Assembly (NCBI RefSeq): GCF_030758345.1
Contig: NZ_JAVAMO010000002.1
Location: forward strand, 248,001 to 312,000
Reading direction: 5' to 3'
DNA: 64,000 bases
Source of the DNA: Ruegeria discodermiae
GTDB taxonomy: Bacteria > Pseudomonadota > Alphaproteobacteria > Rhodobacterales > Rhodobacteraceae
Shown here: positions 33,034 through 42,330 of the stretch, piece after piece
How the letters are laid out: each line of letters begins with the position of its first letter
Numbering within the stretch: position 1 is the stretch's first letter
Translations under genes and position numbers: made by a program
Notes under the pieces: model-generated
What the model was told of the DNA's origin: nothing
The model's database searches: none
The model's input: the letters and a program-made list of their open reading frames with translations, nothing else

Positions 33034-34611
33034 TCAGATTTTCTCGGCGGCGAAATCGGCGGCTTCAAGACCCAAGTCGGCGACCAGGCCGACCCCGGTG
33101 CTGACCCAATCCGCAACTGAGCTAGAATCGGCGGCACCCGTGCCAAAGCCCACGCCGGTCAACGCCAGGCTGACAACCGTGGGGAACACCTTGTCGAAAT
33201 ATTTGTTGAAATCGGTGTTCTTGTCCTCAAGCACTTTCACCATCTGTTTGAGCTTCGGAATGCTCTTTTCGAGCTTGGTCATCCGCGCCCCGAGATCTGA
33301 GCATTTGTCCAGGGCCTTGGACAGTGCCGCGCGGGTTTTGACCAGCTTGTCATACGCCTTGCGCACCTTGGCGGCCTTGACACCTTTGAGTTGCTTTTCC
33401 AAATCCTCGGTCTCTTTCATGGCCTTGAGGATCGATTTGGACAGCTTGCGCGATGCAACCGCGATACCGGCGGTTTTGTTGCCGAGAAGTTCGATATTGT
33501 CGCTGCATTTCGGAATGGTGGCCAGAAACGGCGCATCCGTTCCAAGCAAGCCTTTGAGTGTCGTCGCCCCGGTTTCAGCGGCAACTTTCTTGACCGCGCT
33601 CTTGTAGCGGGTCTGCAGCGTTTCAAGGTCACTTTTTAGCACCTTCTCGACTTTCTCGGCACTGCGGTTGAGATCGACAAGCTGCTTGGTCATCGCCGCA
33701 CAGGACCGCAATGTTCCGGCAAGACCCGCAATAAGACCGGGAATCGCCAGCGCCAGCGAGCCGCCCATCGTGGGCACTGCCCCCGCTGCTGCGGCAACGC
33801 CCAGCCCAAGCCCGCCAAGACCCGCCACGATGCCGAAGGTCCCGGTGGTCAGCTTGACGCCCGTCTTGATCTTGTACTTGGTATATTGCTTTTTCTGTGC
33901 CTTGAACTTCTTCCAGCGCGCCTCGGGCAGTTTTTCCAGCTTGCCCTTAGCCACATCCATCTTGGACTTCAGCGCTTTCAACAGCGCCGCCTCGACCTTT
34001 TTGGTGTCGGTCAATTTGCCAGACTGGATCAGCCCGTCGATCTGTTTGAGATCCTTGACGATTTCGGCGATCACCATTTGGCCGATCGCCTCGGAATCAT
34101 CGACGATCTGCTGCGGCGTGACATAGTCGCCTTCTTTCTCGAACACATCGAGAATGTCGTCATTCAGCTTCTGTTCAAGCAGGAAACCGTCGATCCCATC
34201 GATCCATTGCAGCTTGATCTTCTTGAAGACCTCCTTGCCGATATCGCGCTTCCAGATGACCACATCCTTGCCCATCTTCTGCGCCGGAACCGCAGCCGGA
34301 GCGGCCGCGGCCTTCTTCTGCTCGTCCGCGATCTTCTTTTTCAGATCGTCATCGGCCTTCTTGATGACGGGGTCGTATTTGCTCAGCACATCCTTGGTCG
34401 TCTTCTGGGTCCTGTCGCTGCATTTCTTGGTGGCGACTTCGACCTTTTTCTTGACCACAACCAGAGCCTTGCGCGCGTTGTCATACTCGAACTTGTCCAT
34501 GGCGATCGCATAATCTTTCAGCGCATCGCCAAGTCCGGTCTTACCCAGAAAGGTCGGTTTGTTCTTGGACCACCATTTATAGTCCAGCTGCGGTGTCATT
34601 CCTTTTTTCAT
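33034..34611 (-). CDS. Lysine-rich helical T6SS-locus protein, paralogue 1 (hydrophobic hairpin)
   Basis: Unrecognised protein of 525 residues. It begins MKKGMTPQLDYKWW and has lysine-rich helices at about 40-240. A long hydrophobic hairpin follows at about residues 248-304 (TTGTFGIVAGLGGLGLGVAA then GGSLALAIPGLIAGLAG). Further coiled coil lies at about 305-460, and there is a hydrophobic C-terminal section (FPTVVSLALTGVGFGTGAA). It is related to the 415-residue protein in the hairpin and its flanks. No signal peptide. It follows tssH by 50 bp. Possible roles are a T6SS effector or pore-forming component; nothing in the sequence proves either. Confidence 0.75.
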   Translation of the reverse strand: MKKGMTPQLDYKWWSKNKPTFLGKTGLGDALKDYAIAMDKFEYDNARKALVVVKKKVEVATKKCSDRTQKTTKDVLSKYDPVIKKADDDLKKKIADEQKKAAAAPAAVPAQKMGKDVVIWKRDIGKEVFKKIKLQWIDGIDGFLLEQKLNDDILDVFEKEGDYVTPQQIVDDSEAIGQMVIAEIVKDLKQIDGLIQSGKLTDTKKVEAALLKALKSKMDVAKGKLEKLPEARWKKFKAQKKQYTKYKIKTGVKLTTGTFGIVAGLGGLGLGVAAAAGAVPTMGGSLALAIPGLIAGLAGTLRSCAAMTKQLVDLNRSAEKVEKVLKSDLETLQTRYKSAVKKVAAETGATTLKGLLGTDAPFLATIPKCSDNIELLGNKTAGIAVASRKLSKSILKAMKETEDLEKQLKGVKAAKVRKAYDKLVKTRAALSKALDKCSDLGARMTKLEKSIPKLKQMVKVLEDKNTDFNKYFDKVFPTVVSLALTGVGFGTGAADSSSVADWVSTGVGLVADLGLEAADFAAEKI

Positions 34612-34661
34612 CAGTCACAACTCCCTTGAATAGGACACCGCCCACCGCGGCGTCTGGTGCC

Positions 34662-37409
34662 TTAGTCAAATCCGTAAGTGAACTCTCCGTCTGTGACATC
34701 TATCACAACCTTAGATATATCATGCCCTTCCATCATGCGTTTGAGGAATTCGGCTGAAATGTCGGGCAGCATCGTGTTGGTGACGATGGCGTCGATCATC
34801 CGCCCGCCGCTGTCGAGTTCCTGGCACCGGTTGACGATTTCTTCGACCACCGCATCGGAATATTCGAACGGCACGCCATGGGCCTCTTGCACGCGTTTCT
34901 TAATCCGGCCCAGCTGCAGCTTGGTGATCTCGGCGATCATATGCGGGCTGAGCGGATAGTACGGGATCGTCACCAGACGACCCAAAAGCGCGGGCGGGAA
35001 AACCTTGAGCATCGGGTCGCGCAGCGATTTGGCCAGCCCCTCGGGGTCGGGCATCAGGTCGGGATCAGCACACATGTCCATGATCATTTCGGTGCCGACA
35101 TTCGAGGTCAGCAGGATCAGCGTGTTCTTGAAGTCGATCACCCGGCCCTCGCCATCCTCCATCACGCCCTTGTCGAACACCTGGAAGAAGATCTCATGCA
35201 CATCCGGGTGTGCCTTTTCGACCTCATCCAGTAGCACCACAGAATAGGGCTTGCGCCGCACCGCTTCGGTCAACACGCCGCCCTCACCATAGCCGACATA
35301 GCCCGGAGGCGCGCCTTTCAGGCTGCTGACGGTATGCGCCTCCTGATATTCGGACATGTTGATGGTGATGACGTTCTGTTCCCCACCATAAAGCACCTCG
35401 GCCAGCGCCAGCGCCGTTTCGGTTTTACCCACACCAGACGTGCCCGCCAGCATGAACACACCGATGGGTTTGGAGGGATTGTCCAGCCCCGCCCGGCTGG
35501 TCTGGATGCGCTTGGCGATCATCTTCATCGCGTGATCCTGTCCGATCACCCGCTTGGACAGATGCTCTTCGAGGGTCAGGATCGTCTCGATCTCGTCCTT
35601 GACCATGCGGCCCACCGGGATGCCGGTCCAGTCGCCCACGACGCTCGCCACCGCCTGATGGTCGACGATGGGCAGGATCAACGGGCTGTCGCCCTGGAGC
35701 GCTTCCAGCTCGGCATTCTTTTCCTTGAGCTCCGCCATCAAGGCATCTCGGTCGATCTTCTGGGACTCGCCGTCGATATCCGGCACTAGATCGGTTGTCT
35801 CGGCCTCTTCGGTGGCGGCAGCGCCTTCCGCTGTGCCGGTGCCTTCGACCTCCTGCCCGCCCTCGCGCAGCTTGGCGCGCAGATCGAGAATGGATTCCAC
35901 CACCGCCTTTTCCGCCTCCCAGCGCTCGGTCAGACCGGTCAAGCGTTCCTCTTCGGCCTCTTTTGCGGCTGTCACCGCTTCGCGCCGGTCGGCCACGTCA
36001 TAGCCTGCGGTTTCATCGCGTCCGATGATTTCGAGTTCCGTTGTAAGCGCCTCAATCCGGCGGCGACTGTCATCCACCTCGGCCGGAACCGCGTGCTGAC
36101 TAACGGCGACACGAGCGCAGGCGGTGTCGAGCAGGCTCACTGATTTATCGGGCAATTGCCGTGCAGGGATGTAGCGCGCCGAGAGCGTCACCGCCGCCTC
36201 AATCCCTTCATCCAGAACCTGCACGCGATGATGTCCTTCCAGCATCGACGCAATGCCGCGCATCATCAGCACGGCCTTGGGAATGTCCGGTTCATCGACC
36301 TGCACCACCTGGAAACGGCGGGTCAGGGCGGGGTCTTTTTCGATATACTTCTTGTATTCGGCCCAGGTGGTCGCACCGATGGTGCGCAGCGTGCCGCGCG
36401 CCAGCGCCGGTTTCAGCAGGTTGGCAGCATCACCGGTGCCAGCTGCGCCCCCTGCCCCCACAAGTGTGTGGGTTTCATCGACAAACATCACGATGGGGGT
36501 CGGGCTGGCCTGTACCTCGTCGATCACCTGGCGCAGGCGGTTCTCGAACTCGCCCTTCATGGACGCACCGGCCTGCAACAGGCCCACATCCAGCACGAGC
36601 AGGCGCACATCCTTCAGCGCCGGGGGCACATCGCCGCGCGCAATACGCAAAGCGAAGCCTTCAACCACTGCCGTCTTACCAACGCCCGCTTCACCGGTCA
36701 GGATCGGGTTGTTCTGGCGGCGGCGCATCAGCACATCCACGATCTGGCGGATTTCCTCGTCGCGGCCCACGATCGGGTCGATCTCGCCATTGCGCGCCTG
36801 TTCGGTGAGGTCGGTGCAGAACTGCTCCAGCGCCTCGCCCTTACCCATTGCACCGGGTGCCATGGAACCGCTTGCCTCACCGGGTTCGGCCCCGCCGCCG
36901 ACCTGAGAGCCATCCTGCGCGCCCAAGCTGTCCTCGGGCGAACCATCGGTGGCCGCGTTGAAGTTATCGGCCAGATCATCAGCGCCAATCGAGCCCAGTT
37001 CCGGCGACATGGTCTGCAGGATGTTGCGCAGGGCGGGCGTTTTCAGCATGCCCAAAATCAGATAGCCAGTCCGCACCTTGCTGTCGGAATAGAGCAGCGA
37101 GCCCCAGACCCAGCCGCGTTCCATGGAATCCATCAGATGATCGGACAGATCCGAGATGGTCGAGGCCCCGCGCGGCAGCATATCCAGCGAGCGGGTCAGC
37201 TCCGTGGCGATCTTGCCCGGGTCCAGATCATAATGCTGGATGATGCGGTGAATGTCGCTGTCCTGCCCGTTCAGAATCTGGTGCAGCCAGTGCTGGATTT
37301 CCACATAGGGATTGCCCCGCATCTTGCAGAAAACGGTTGCCCCTTCGATGGCCTGATAGCCCAGTTTGTTCAGCTTGCCGAACAGCGCCACGCGGTTGAT
37401 CTCAGTCAT
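34662..37409 (-). CDS. tssH: T6SS AAA+ unfoldase TssH (ClpV)
   Basis: Hexameric ATPase that disassembles contracted sheaths, 915 residues. The N-terminal Clp-N domain (about residues 1-150) binds sheath TssC. The first AAA+ domain has Walker A GEAGVGKTAVVEG and Walker B VMFVDETHTLVG. The middle domain is about 440-600, and the second AAA+ domain has GTSGVGKTETALALAE and VVLLDEVEKAHPDV, with the D2-small domain at the end. Length and order match ClpV1. It precedes the three lysine-rich genes. Confidence 0.96.
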   Translation of the reverse strand: MTEINRVALFGKLNKLGYQAIEGATVFCKMRGNPYVEIQHWLHQILNGQDSDIHRIIQHYDLDPGKIATELTRSLDMLPRGASTISDLSDHLMDSMERGWVWGSLLYSDSKVRTGYLILGMLKTPALRNILQTMSPELGSIGADDLADNFNAATDGSPEDSLGAQDGSQVGGGAEPGEASGSMAPGAMGKGEALEQFCTDLTEQARNGEIDPIVGRDEEIRQIVDVLMRRRQNNPILTGEAGVGKTAVVEGFALRIARGDVPPALKDVRLLVLDVGLLQAGASMKGEFENRLRQVIDEVQASPTPIVMFVDETHTLVGAGGAAGTGDAANLLKPALARGTLRTIGATTWAEYKKYIEKDPALTRRFQVVQVDEPDIPKAVLMMRGIASMLEGHHRVQVLDEGIEAAVTLSARYIPARQLPDKSVSLLDTACARVAVSQHAVPAEVDDSRRRIEALTTELEIIGRDETAGYDVADRREAVTAAKEAEEERLTGLTERWEAEKAVVESILDLRAKLREGGQEVEGTGTAEGAAATEEAETTDLVPDIDGESQKIDRDALMAELKEKNAELEALQGDSPLILPIVDHQAVASVVGDWTGIPVGRMVKDEIETILTLEEHLSKRVIGQDHAMKMIAKRIQTSRAGLDNPSKPIGVFMLAGTSGVGKTETALALAEVLYGGEQNVITINMSEYQEAHTVSSLKGAPPGYVGYGEGGVLTEAVRRKPYSVVLLDEVEKAHPDVHEIFFQVFDKGVMEDGEGRVIDFKNTLILLTSNVGTEMIMDMCADPDLMPDPEGLAKSLRDPMLKVFPPALLGRLVTIPYYPLSPHMIAEITKLQLGRIKKRVQEAHGVPFEYSDAVVEEIVNRCQELDSGGRMIDAIVTNTMLPDISAEFLKRMMEGHDISKVVIDVTDGEFTYGFD

Positions 37410-37468
37410 TTTGATATCCTTTCGTCCCTGTCGGCTTGTCTTTCAAAACCCGTCTCAAATCTTGTGTT

Positions 37469-38500
37469 TCAAGCGGCGGAATAGGTCGGGTAGAGGATCA
37501 GATCCTCGGCATCCGGCCTCTCTGCATCGCCCTCATCCCGTGTGCGCACCCAACTTGTGTGCCCTAAACGCGTTGTCCCGCCCAATGATGCGCGGGGCAC
37601 CTCGTCTCCGGCCAGCACCAGATTGACCTCCCAATCCAGAGCGTCGCCCACATGGGTCCTCACCAGGCTTTCCAGCCGCTCCTGCGAAACCCCGCCCGGC
37701 AGCAGGCGTTCGTAGTCTTCCAGCGAGAGCGGCCCTATGCGGATGCGGAACTTGGCCGAGCGCGACCAGACCCGGTTGCCGATGCTGGTGTCATGTCCCA
37801 GACCCACCATACCGCCCAATTGCCATGTGTCATCCGGTTCCAGTTCCAGCCACGACCCCACGAAGTCCTGCAGGCTGACCGGGACATGGAAGAACTGCGA
37901 CAGCATCGCTACCAGACCTTCGGCGGTTTTTGGTCCCGAGGACAGATGGCCGGCAAAAAACCGGCGCGTCCGGTCGGGCATCGCATCGCGGTCTGCACTG
38001 CCTTTGCCCTTGAACCCGGCCAGCGCTGCGACGCGCTGTTCGAACGGGTCGTCGCCCCGGTCAAAGCTGGGCGCAGGCCGGGCCGCTGCCCAGGCGCGAT
38101 AGAGCAGCCCCATAAGCCGATGGGTGAGCATGTCGGCGAAAGCCACGAAGGTGGGGTCGCGGTGGTTGCGCAGCCGGTCGCGGGCAAATTCGCTCAGATG
38201 GAGTGGCAGCGGCCCTTGCGGGCCGAAAAAGCCGAACCAGTGATTGCTGAGCTTGGCGGGTCTTGATCCCGTCGCAGGCGTGTACCCAGTGATGGTCGAA
38301 GGCGGAAAGGCCAGACTCACATCCTGGGTCAGGCGCACTTTGTCTTCGCGCGGGCGGCGTGACTCGCCCAGGCGCGGCGCATCGTGATAATGCGCCTCCA
38401 ATATGCGCAGCGCCTGAAAAACATGATGTTTCTCAGGGTGTTTCGCAAGCTCTGCCAGCAGGCTCAGATGATCCGGCCGAGGCCGGTCGCCGGTCTCCAT
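37469..38500 (-). CDS. tssG: T6SS baseplate protein TssG
   Basis: Baseplate wedge protein, 343 residues. The N-terminal LLAELAKHPEKHHVFQALRI is the classical TssG/ImpH signature, followed by RLTQDVSLAFPPSTI and FGFFGPQGPLPLHLSEFARD. It overlaps the end of tssF by 37 bp, as is usual for the tssF-tssG pair. Partner of TssF and TssK in the baseplate. Confidence 0.95.
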   Translation of the reverse strand: METGDRPRPDHLSLLAELAKHPEKHHVFQALRILEAHYHDAPRLGESRRPREDKVRLTQDVSLAFPPSTITGYTPATGSRPAKLSNHWFGFFGPQGPLPLHLSEFARDRLRNHRDPTFVAFADMLTHRLMGLLYRAWAAARPAPSFDRGDDPFEQRVAALAGFKGKGSADRDAMPDRTRRFFAGHLSSGPKTAEGLVAMLSQFFHVPVSLQDFVGSWLELEPDDTWQLGGMVGLGHDTSIGNRVWSRSAKFRIRIGPLSLEDYERLLPGGVSQERLESLVRTHVGDALDWEVNLVLAGDEVPRASLGGTTRLGHTSWVRTRDEGDAERPDAEDLILYPTYSAA

Positions 38501-40341
38501 CTGGCTATTTCTCCTCGTCTGTCGGTTGTCAGCACCGTTTCGGTGAAGCTGTTTATCGTTGTGTATTTGCGGAAGAACCGCTCAAGCACCGCGCCCAGAA
38601 CATAGACGCTGGTGCCCTCATAAAAGCTTTCGTCAAATGCGATGGTGATCTCCAGTCCGCGTACTGCGGTGCTCAGCACCTCGTCGCTCATCCGGCGCAC
38701 GATGGGGCGGCTGGACACGGCGGTGATCCCTTCGAGCTGTTTCTCGGTCACCCTGTCGCCGAGCGGCGCATAGATGCCCAGCAATTCACGCAACGCCGCT
38801 GATCCGCCATTATTTTCGTTACCATCAATGGACAGGTAGTTCAGGCTCAGATGGCTGATCAGTTTCCATGCCGCATCCCCCTGAGCCAGCTTGGAATGCG
38901 GACGCGTGGGCGTAACGGGCGTTCGGATCGCCTTGACCGGGCCGCTTTCGGCGAGAAAGAACACGTTGTCGCCGCCGGTTGACAGCAGCAGCGGCAGGTC
39001 ACGATTGGAACAGAGCGCCTCGACCGCCAATTGGTTGAGCGCGGACGGGTAAGGTGCCTGCGCCCGGTCCACCAGCGTCAGGAACAGCTCGGAGCCCAGA
39101 TAAGAGGTGCGCACCCCGCGCAGCCGCTCCTTTTCGTTGCGCTGCCGCATCCGGCGCGAGATTGTGTAATAGGCGTGATGGTTGTCCCCGGCCGAGGTCA
39201 GATCGGTGTCGGAATAGAACGGGCGGAACGCAATATCGCCTTCTTCATCGCTGCGGATGCCGCGCACCTTCTCAATCGAGAAAATCTCGTAGTCCAGCCC
39301 GGCGGTCCGGCTGGGCACGATATGGTGCTCGGTGTCCTTGGTCGTGACATGCACCCGGTCGCAGCGGCGGTGGAACAGGTTGATCGCGGGCACCGCGTTC
39401 AGCGTGAAGGCGGCGGGCGTGACCGCCGGGGCCACCTCCTTTGTGCCTTCGCGCAGAAGGACATAGATGTCCACCTCATCGCCCTCGGCACGTTTGAGCG
39501 CGGGGTTCAGGCCGAAAAGCTCGACAAACAGGAACCGCTGCGGCATCGCGAAATATTCCTGCAACAGGCGATAGCCGTCGAAGCTTTGCGGCGGGGTGGG
39601 TAGCAGCGCCTCGTCCCGGCTAAATCCCTTTGCCTCGGTCCCGCTACCCGCCAGCACCTGTGTCCAGTCGGCCCGCCGGTTGGTTGACCGTCCGGTCAGG
39701 CCCTGGCACTGGGTGCAGAGCAATTCGTGGATATCCCAGGCCTTGCCGCTTTGCGTGTCCAGATGCAGCACAAGGCGATCCATCGGCAGTTCTGCCAGCG
39801 GCCCGCCATCCGAGCGTTTCAGGCGCAGGCGGATACCGGCTCGCGCATCTACATCGCGCGCCAGCCCGGCGGCCACCAGTTCTCCGCGCCCGTCAATATA
39901 TTCCGCCTCGCTGATTTCGATCGGCCACATGGTCACGTCGGCGCCGGTGCGGAACTCGCAAGGCGTCTGCTCTCCCTCCATCAGGCGCGATTGCAGCGTC
40001 GATCCGCGTGGGATCACAAAGCCTTCGGCCAGCGCGGAATTGCCCGGGTCCGGCTGAAGCTCGGCAATCATCATCGACGGCGTGGGCGCGAGGTAATGGG
40101 GATAGACAATCTCCAGCAGATTCGAGGTGAAGGCCGGGAATTGCATGTCCAGTTCCAGTTGCACCCGCGCCGCCAGAAACGCGCTGCCTTCCAGCAGCCG
40201 CTCGACATAGGGGTCGATGACCTCGATCCCCTCCATGCCCAGACGGGCGGCGATCTTGGGATAGGCCTGCGCAAATTCTGCACCCATCTCGCGCAGAAAG
40301 GCCAGTTCGGTTTCGTAATGTTTGAGAAGTCGGGTATCCAT
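38464..40341 (-). CDS. tssF: T6SS baseplate protein TssF
   Basis: Baseplate wedge protein, 625 residues from MDTRLLKHYETELAFLREMG, the typical TssF/ImpG start. A longer reading to 40428 overlaps tssE and begins with a non-conserved stretch. Typical patterns: FAQAYPKIAARLGME, DPYVERLLEGSAFLAARVQL, and FPAFTSNLLEIVYPHYLAPTPSM (given in part: NLLEIVYPHYLAPTPSM). It is coupled to tssG downstream and lies 2 bp from tssE. Confidence 0.95.
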   Translation of the reverse strand: MDTRLLKHYETELAFLREMGAEFAQAYPKIAARLGMEGIEVIDPYVERLLEGSAFLAARVQLELDMQFPAFTSNLLEIVYPHYLAPTPSMMIAELQPDPGNSALAEGFVIPRGSTLQSRLMEGEQTPCEFRTGADVTMWPIEISEAEYIDGRGELVAAGLARDVDARAGIRLRLKRSDGGPLAELPMDRLVLHLDTQSGKAWDIHELLCTQCQGLTGRSTNRRADWTQVLAGSGTEAKGFSRDEALLPTPPQSFDGYRLLQEYFAMPQRFLFVELFGLNPALKRAEGDEVDIYVLLREGTKEVAPAVTPAAFTLNAVPAINLFHRRCDRVHVTTKDTEHHIVPSRTAGLDYEIFSIEKVRGIRSDEEGDIAFRPFYSDTDLTSAGDNHHAYYTISRRMRQRNEKERLRGVRTSYLGSELFLTLVDRAQAPYPSALNQLAVEALCSNRDLPLLLSTGGDNVFFLAESGPVKAIRTPVTPTRPHSKLAQGDAAWKLISHLSLNYLSIDGNENNGGSAALRELLGIYAPLGDRVTEKQLEGITAVSSRPIVRRMSDEVLSTAVRGLEITIAFDESFYEGTSVYVLGAVLERFFRKYTTINSFTETVLTTDRRGEIARWRPATGLGRII

Positions 40342-40343
40342 CG

Positions 40344-40838
40344 TCAGTTCCGCTCGATGGCGACTTCGCCGGTGGTCACGTCGACCCGGCTGCGCAGGTA
40401 GAGTTCCAGCGGCATCGGCTGCGCCCACATCACGGCGCGAATGTCGAATTCGATCTGCATCTCGCCCGAGCGTTCTTCGGAGCGCAGTTCGACCATGACC
40501 GAACCGTCAACGATGCGCGGCTCAAACACCGCCACCGCGTCCGCGATCGAACGCTGGATCAATCGCGCGCGTTCCATCGTCGAAAACGCGCCAGAAGTTT
40601 CGCGGATACCGAAATTCACCACGGATTTAGCCGCGTGCGGATAGTTCTTGGGGTCGATTAGGTCGGAATGATCGGTGGTATTCAGCAACATCGATAGATC
40701 GCGTTGGATGATCTCGCGCAGGCGCGACACGTCGATAACCCTCGCGTCGCGTCCTTCTTTCTGCGTTTCTGGCGCATCATCGGTCAGCCGGTCGAGCAGC
40801 GACGGCTGAAGCCGCTCTGCCAGTGTCCGTTCAGCCAT
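40344..40838 (-). CDS. tssE: T6SS baseplate protein TssE (gp25-like)
   Basis: Small gp25-like baseplate protein, 164 residues from MAERTLAERLQPSLLDRL; the start overlaps the tagJ stop by 8 bp. The gp25 core is visible: LREIIQRDLSMLLNTT, KSVVNFGIRETSG and the RLIQRSIADAVAVFEPRI region with the conserved FEPRI element. It nucleates sheath assembly on the baseplate. Confidence 0.94.
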   Translation of the reverse strand: MAERTLAERLQPSLLDRLTDDAPETQKEGRDARVIDVSRLREIIQRDLSMLLNTTDHSDLIDPKNYPHAAKSVVNFGIRETSGAFSTMERARLIQRSIADAVAVFEPRIVDGSVMVELRSEERSGEMQIEFDIRAVMWAQPMPLELYLRSRVDVTTGEVAIERN

Positions 40839-41649
40839 CTGAAACCTGTTCTTCGGCCGGGCTGACATCCAGCACAAGTTCACGCAGATCCAGCAGCGCA
40901 ACATCCGACTGATCGGTGGCCAGCAGTCGCTGACCGACGCCAAAGAAGGTTTCGGCGCCGCCATCGACCCATTGCGTGGCGCGGGCCAGTTTCGCGGCAT
41001 CGTCACCTTGCGCGATCGTATCGGGATAGCGGGTCGGAATCAGCGCCGCGACCTCGCCGCCGCTGGCAACGGTCAGCGTGCCGGCCGTCCAGACCGCATC
41101 GCGCAGATCGCTGGGTTCCTCGCAGCTCAGCTTCACGATCTGCGAGAAGGGTAGCCAGAAATAGCGCCCGTTTACAATGACTTCCAGTACCGGACCCAAC
41201 CGCATATCCGCGTCAGCGATCCACTCAAACGCCTCGCCATTGACCGTTCCGGAGGTCGCCGGAGCAGCATCGAACGCCTTGGCACGCAGCTCGGCGGCCT
41301 CGGCGGTATGGCCGCCTGCAAATAGCTTCTGCGCCTCGATCAGATGGGCCAGCCATTCCTCGGGCTCGCCGAAGATCAGCGGGGTCTTTTCGCCGGCGAA
41401 GACCTTTTCGCGGTAAACCTCGCAGATGATCGCCTCGCGATAGGTTTTGGCCATCATCGTGGCCAGTTCGTCCATTTCCGCGCTGAGTTTCAGCTGCGTG
41501 ATGGCGCGTTTCCAGTCCCCCAGCACACACAGGAGCTGAAACAGGAAAATCCGCAGAGCGGGGTCTGCGGGATTGGCCCGGATCTTGTCCTGCAGGCTGG
41601 TCAGAGCGGCGGTCAGGTCGCCTGATTTAAGATGTTCTTCCGGCGTCAT
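40831..41649 (-). CDS. tagJ: T6SS accessory protein TagJ (ImpE family)
   Basis: ImpE/TagJ-type accessory protein, 272 residues. The N-terminal helical repeat region (EEHLKSGDLTAALTSLQDKIRANPADP, seen as LKSGDLTAALTSLQDKIR) and the C-terminal domain with GPVLEVIVNGRYFWLPFSQI are typical. In other bacteria TagJ binds the TssB N-terminus and modulates sheath recycling by ClpV. Here two TssB-type N-termini (canonical and giant fusion) could be targets. It lies after the hcp terminator. Confidence 0.9.
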   Translation of the reverse strand: MTPEEHLKSGDLTAALTSLQDKIRANPADPALRIFLFQLLCVLGDWKRAITQLKLSAEMDELATMMAKTYREAIICEVYREKVFAGEKTPLIFGEPEEWLAHLIEAQKLFAGGHTAEAAELRAKAFDAAPATSGTVNGEAFEWIADADMRLGPVLEVIVNGRYFWLPFSQIVKLSCEEPSDLRDAVWTAGTLTVASGGEVAALIPTRYPDTIAQGDDAAKLARATQWVDGGAETFFGVGQRLLATDQSDVALLDLRELVLDVSPAEEQVSDG

Positions 41650-41685
41650 ATAATCCTCGTCCGCTCAGGCCCGAATACAGAATCG

Positions 41686-41718
41686 AAAAAGGCCCGGGCA
41701 GTTCGCACTGCCAGGGCC
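41686..41718 (-). terminator. Rho-independent terminator after hcp
   Basis: On the minus strand an 11-bp stem (GGCCCTGGCAG / CTGCCCGGGCC, one mismatch) with a six-base loop is followed directly by five U residues. It lies 16 bp after the hcp stop. It should limit transcription into tagJ and downstream genes, allowing Hcp to be made in excess, with read-through for the rest of the operon. Confidence 0.85.
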
Positions 41719-41733
41719 GATAGCTGTTCAGGC

Positions 41734-42231
41734 TTAGCTGACGTCGCCGGTCTCCAGGTTCCACAGGAACGAGTTGCAGTCGCTGAGCGCGCCGGTGTCG
41801 AAATCGGCGATCTTGTATTTGATCTCGATACCGCGATAGGCGATTGTCCAGCTTTCTTCCGGGATCTGCTCTTCGCCGCCCGACACCGAATAGCTGTCGA
41901 TGATGGCGTGGCGCAGGGTCCAGATCAGATAGGGCTCCATGCCTTTTTTCTCGGTATCACCGGCCCGGCACATATGGATCACCAGTTCCTTGGACGCCTT
42001 GCCCGAGGCCACATAGGTCATCAGTTTGGCCGAGGCTTTGCTAAGTTCGGTGGTAACCGAAATCTTGCCAAAGTTGGTGTTGGCATAGCCGCGCTGGGTG
42101 GTGCCGAGGTCAGTCATGTCTAGCGTACGTTCGACATTCCATTCGATCGATTTGACCGCAATCCAGTCCTTGTGTTGCTTTTCACGTGCTTCGCCAGGGA
42201 TCTGGTCAATTTTGATATATACGTTTTCCAT
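41734..42231 (-). CDS. hcp: T6SS tube protein Hcp (TssD)
   Basis: Tube-forming hexameric protein, 165 residues. Family patterns include MENVYIKIDQIPGEAREKQH at the N-terminus, WNVERTLDMTDLG, and SGGEEQIPEESWTIAYRGIEIKYK near the C-terminus (in part: EESWTIAYRGIEIKY). It lies 99 bp downstream of tssC and is followed by a strong terminator. It is both a structural tube subunit and usually a secreted hallmark of activity. Confidence 0.96.
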   Translation of the reverse strand: MENVYIKIDQIPGEAREKQHKDWIAVKSIEWNVERTLDMTDLGTTQRGYANTNFGKISVTTELSKASAKLMTYVASGKASKELVIHMCRAGDTEKKGMEPYLIWTLRHAIIDSYSVSGGEEQIPEESWTIAYRGIEIKYKIADFDTGALSDCNSFLWNLETGDVS

Positions 42232-42330
42232 TCTCGTCTCCTTCGAGGTGCAGAAGTATCATTGCCGCGTTGTTCGTTTCGATGACACAGACATAACTCA
42301 CAAAGAATCACCAATCTGCGAACTTTTTCA

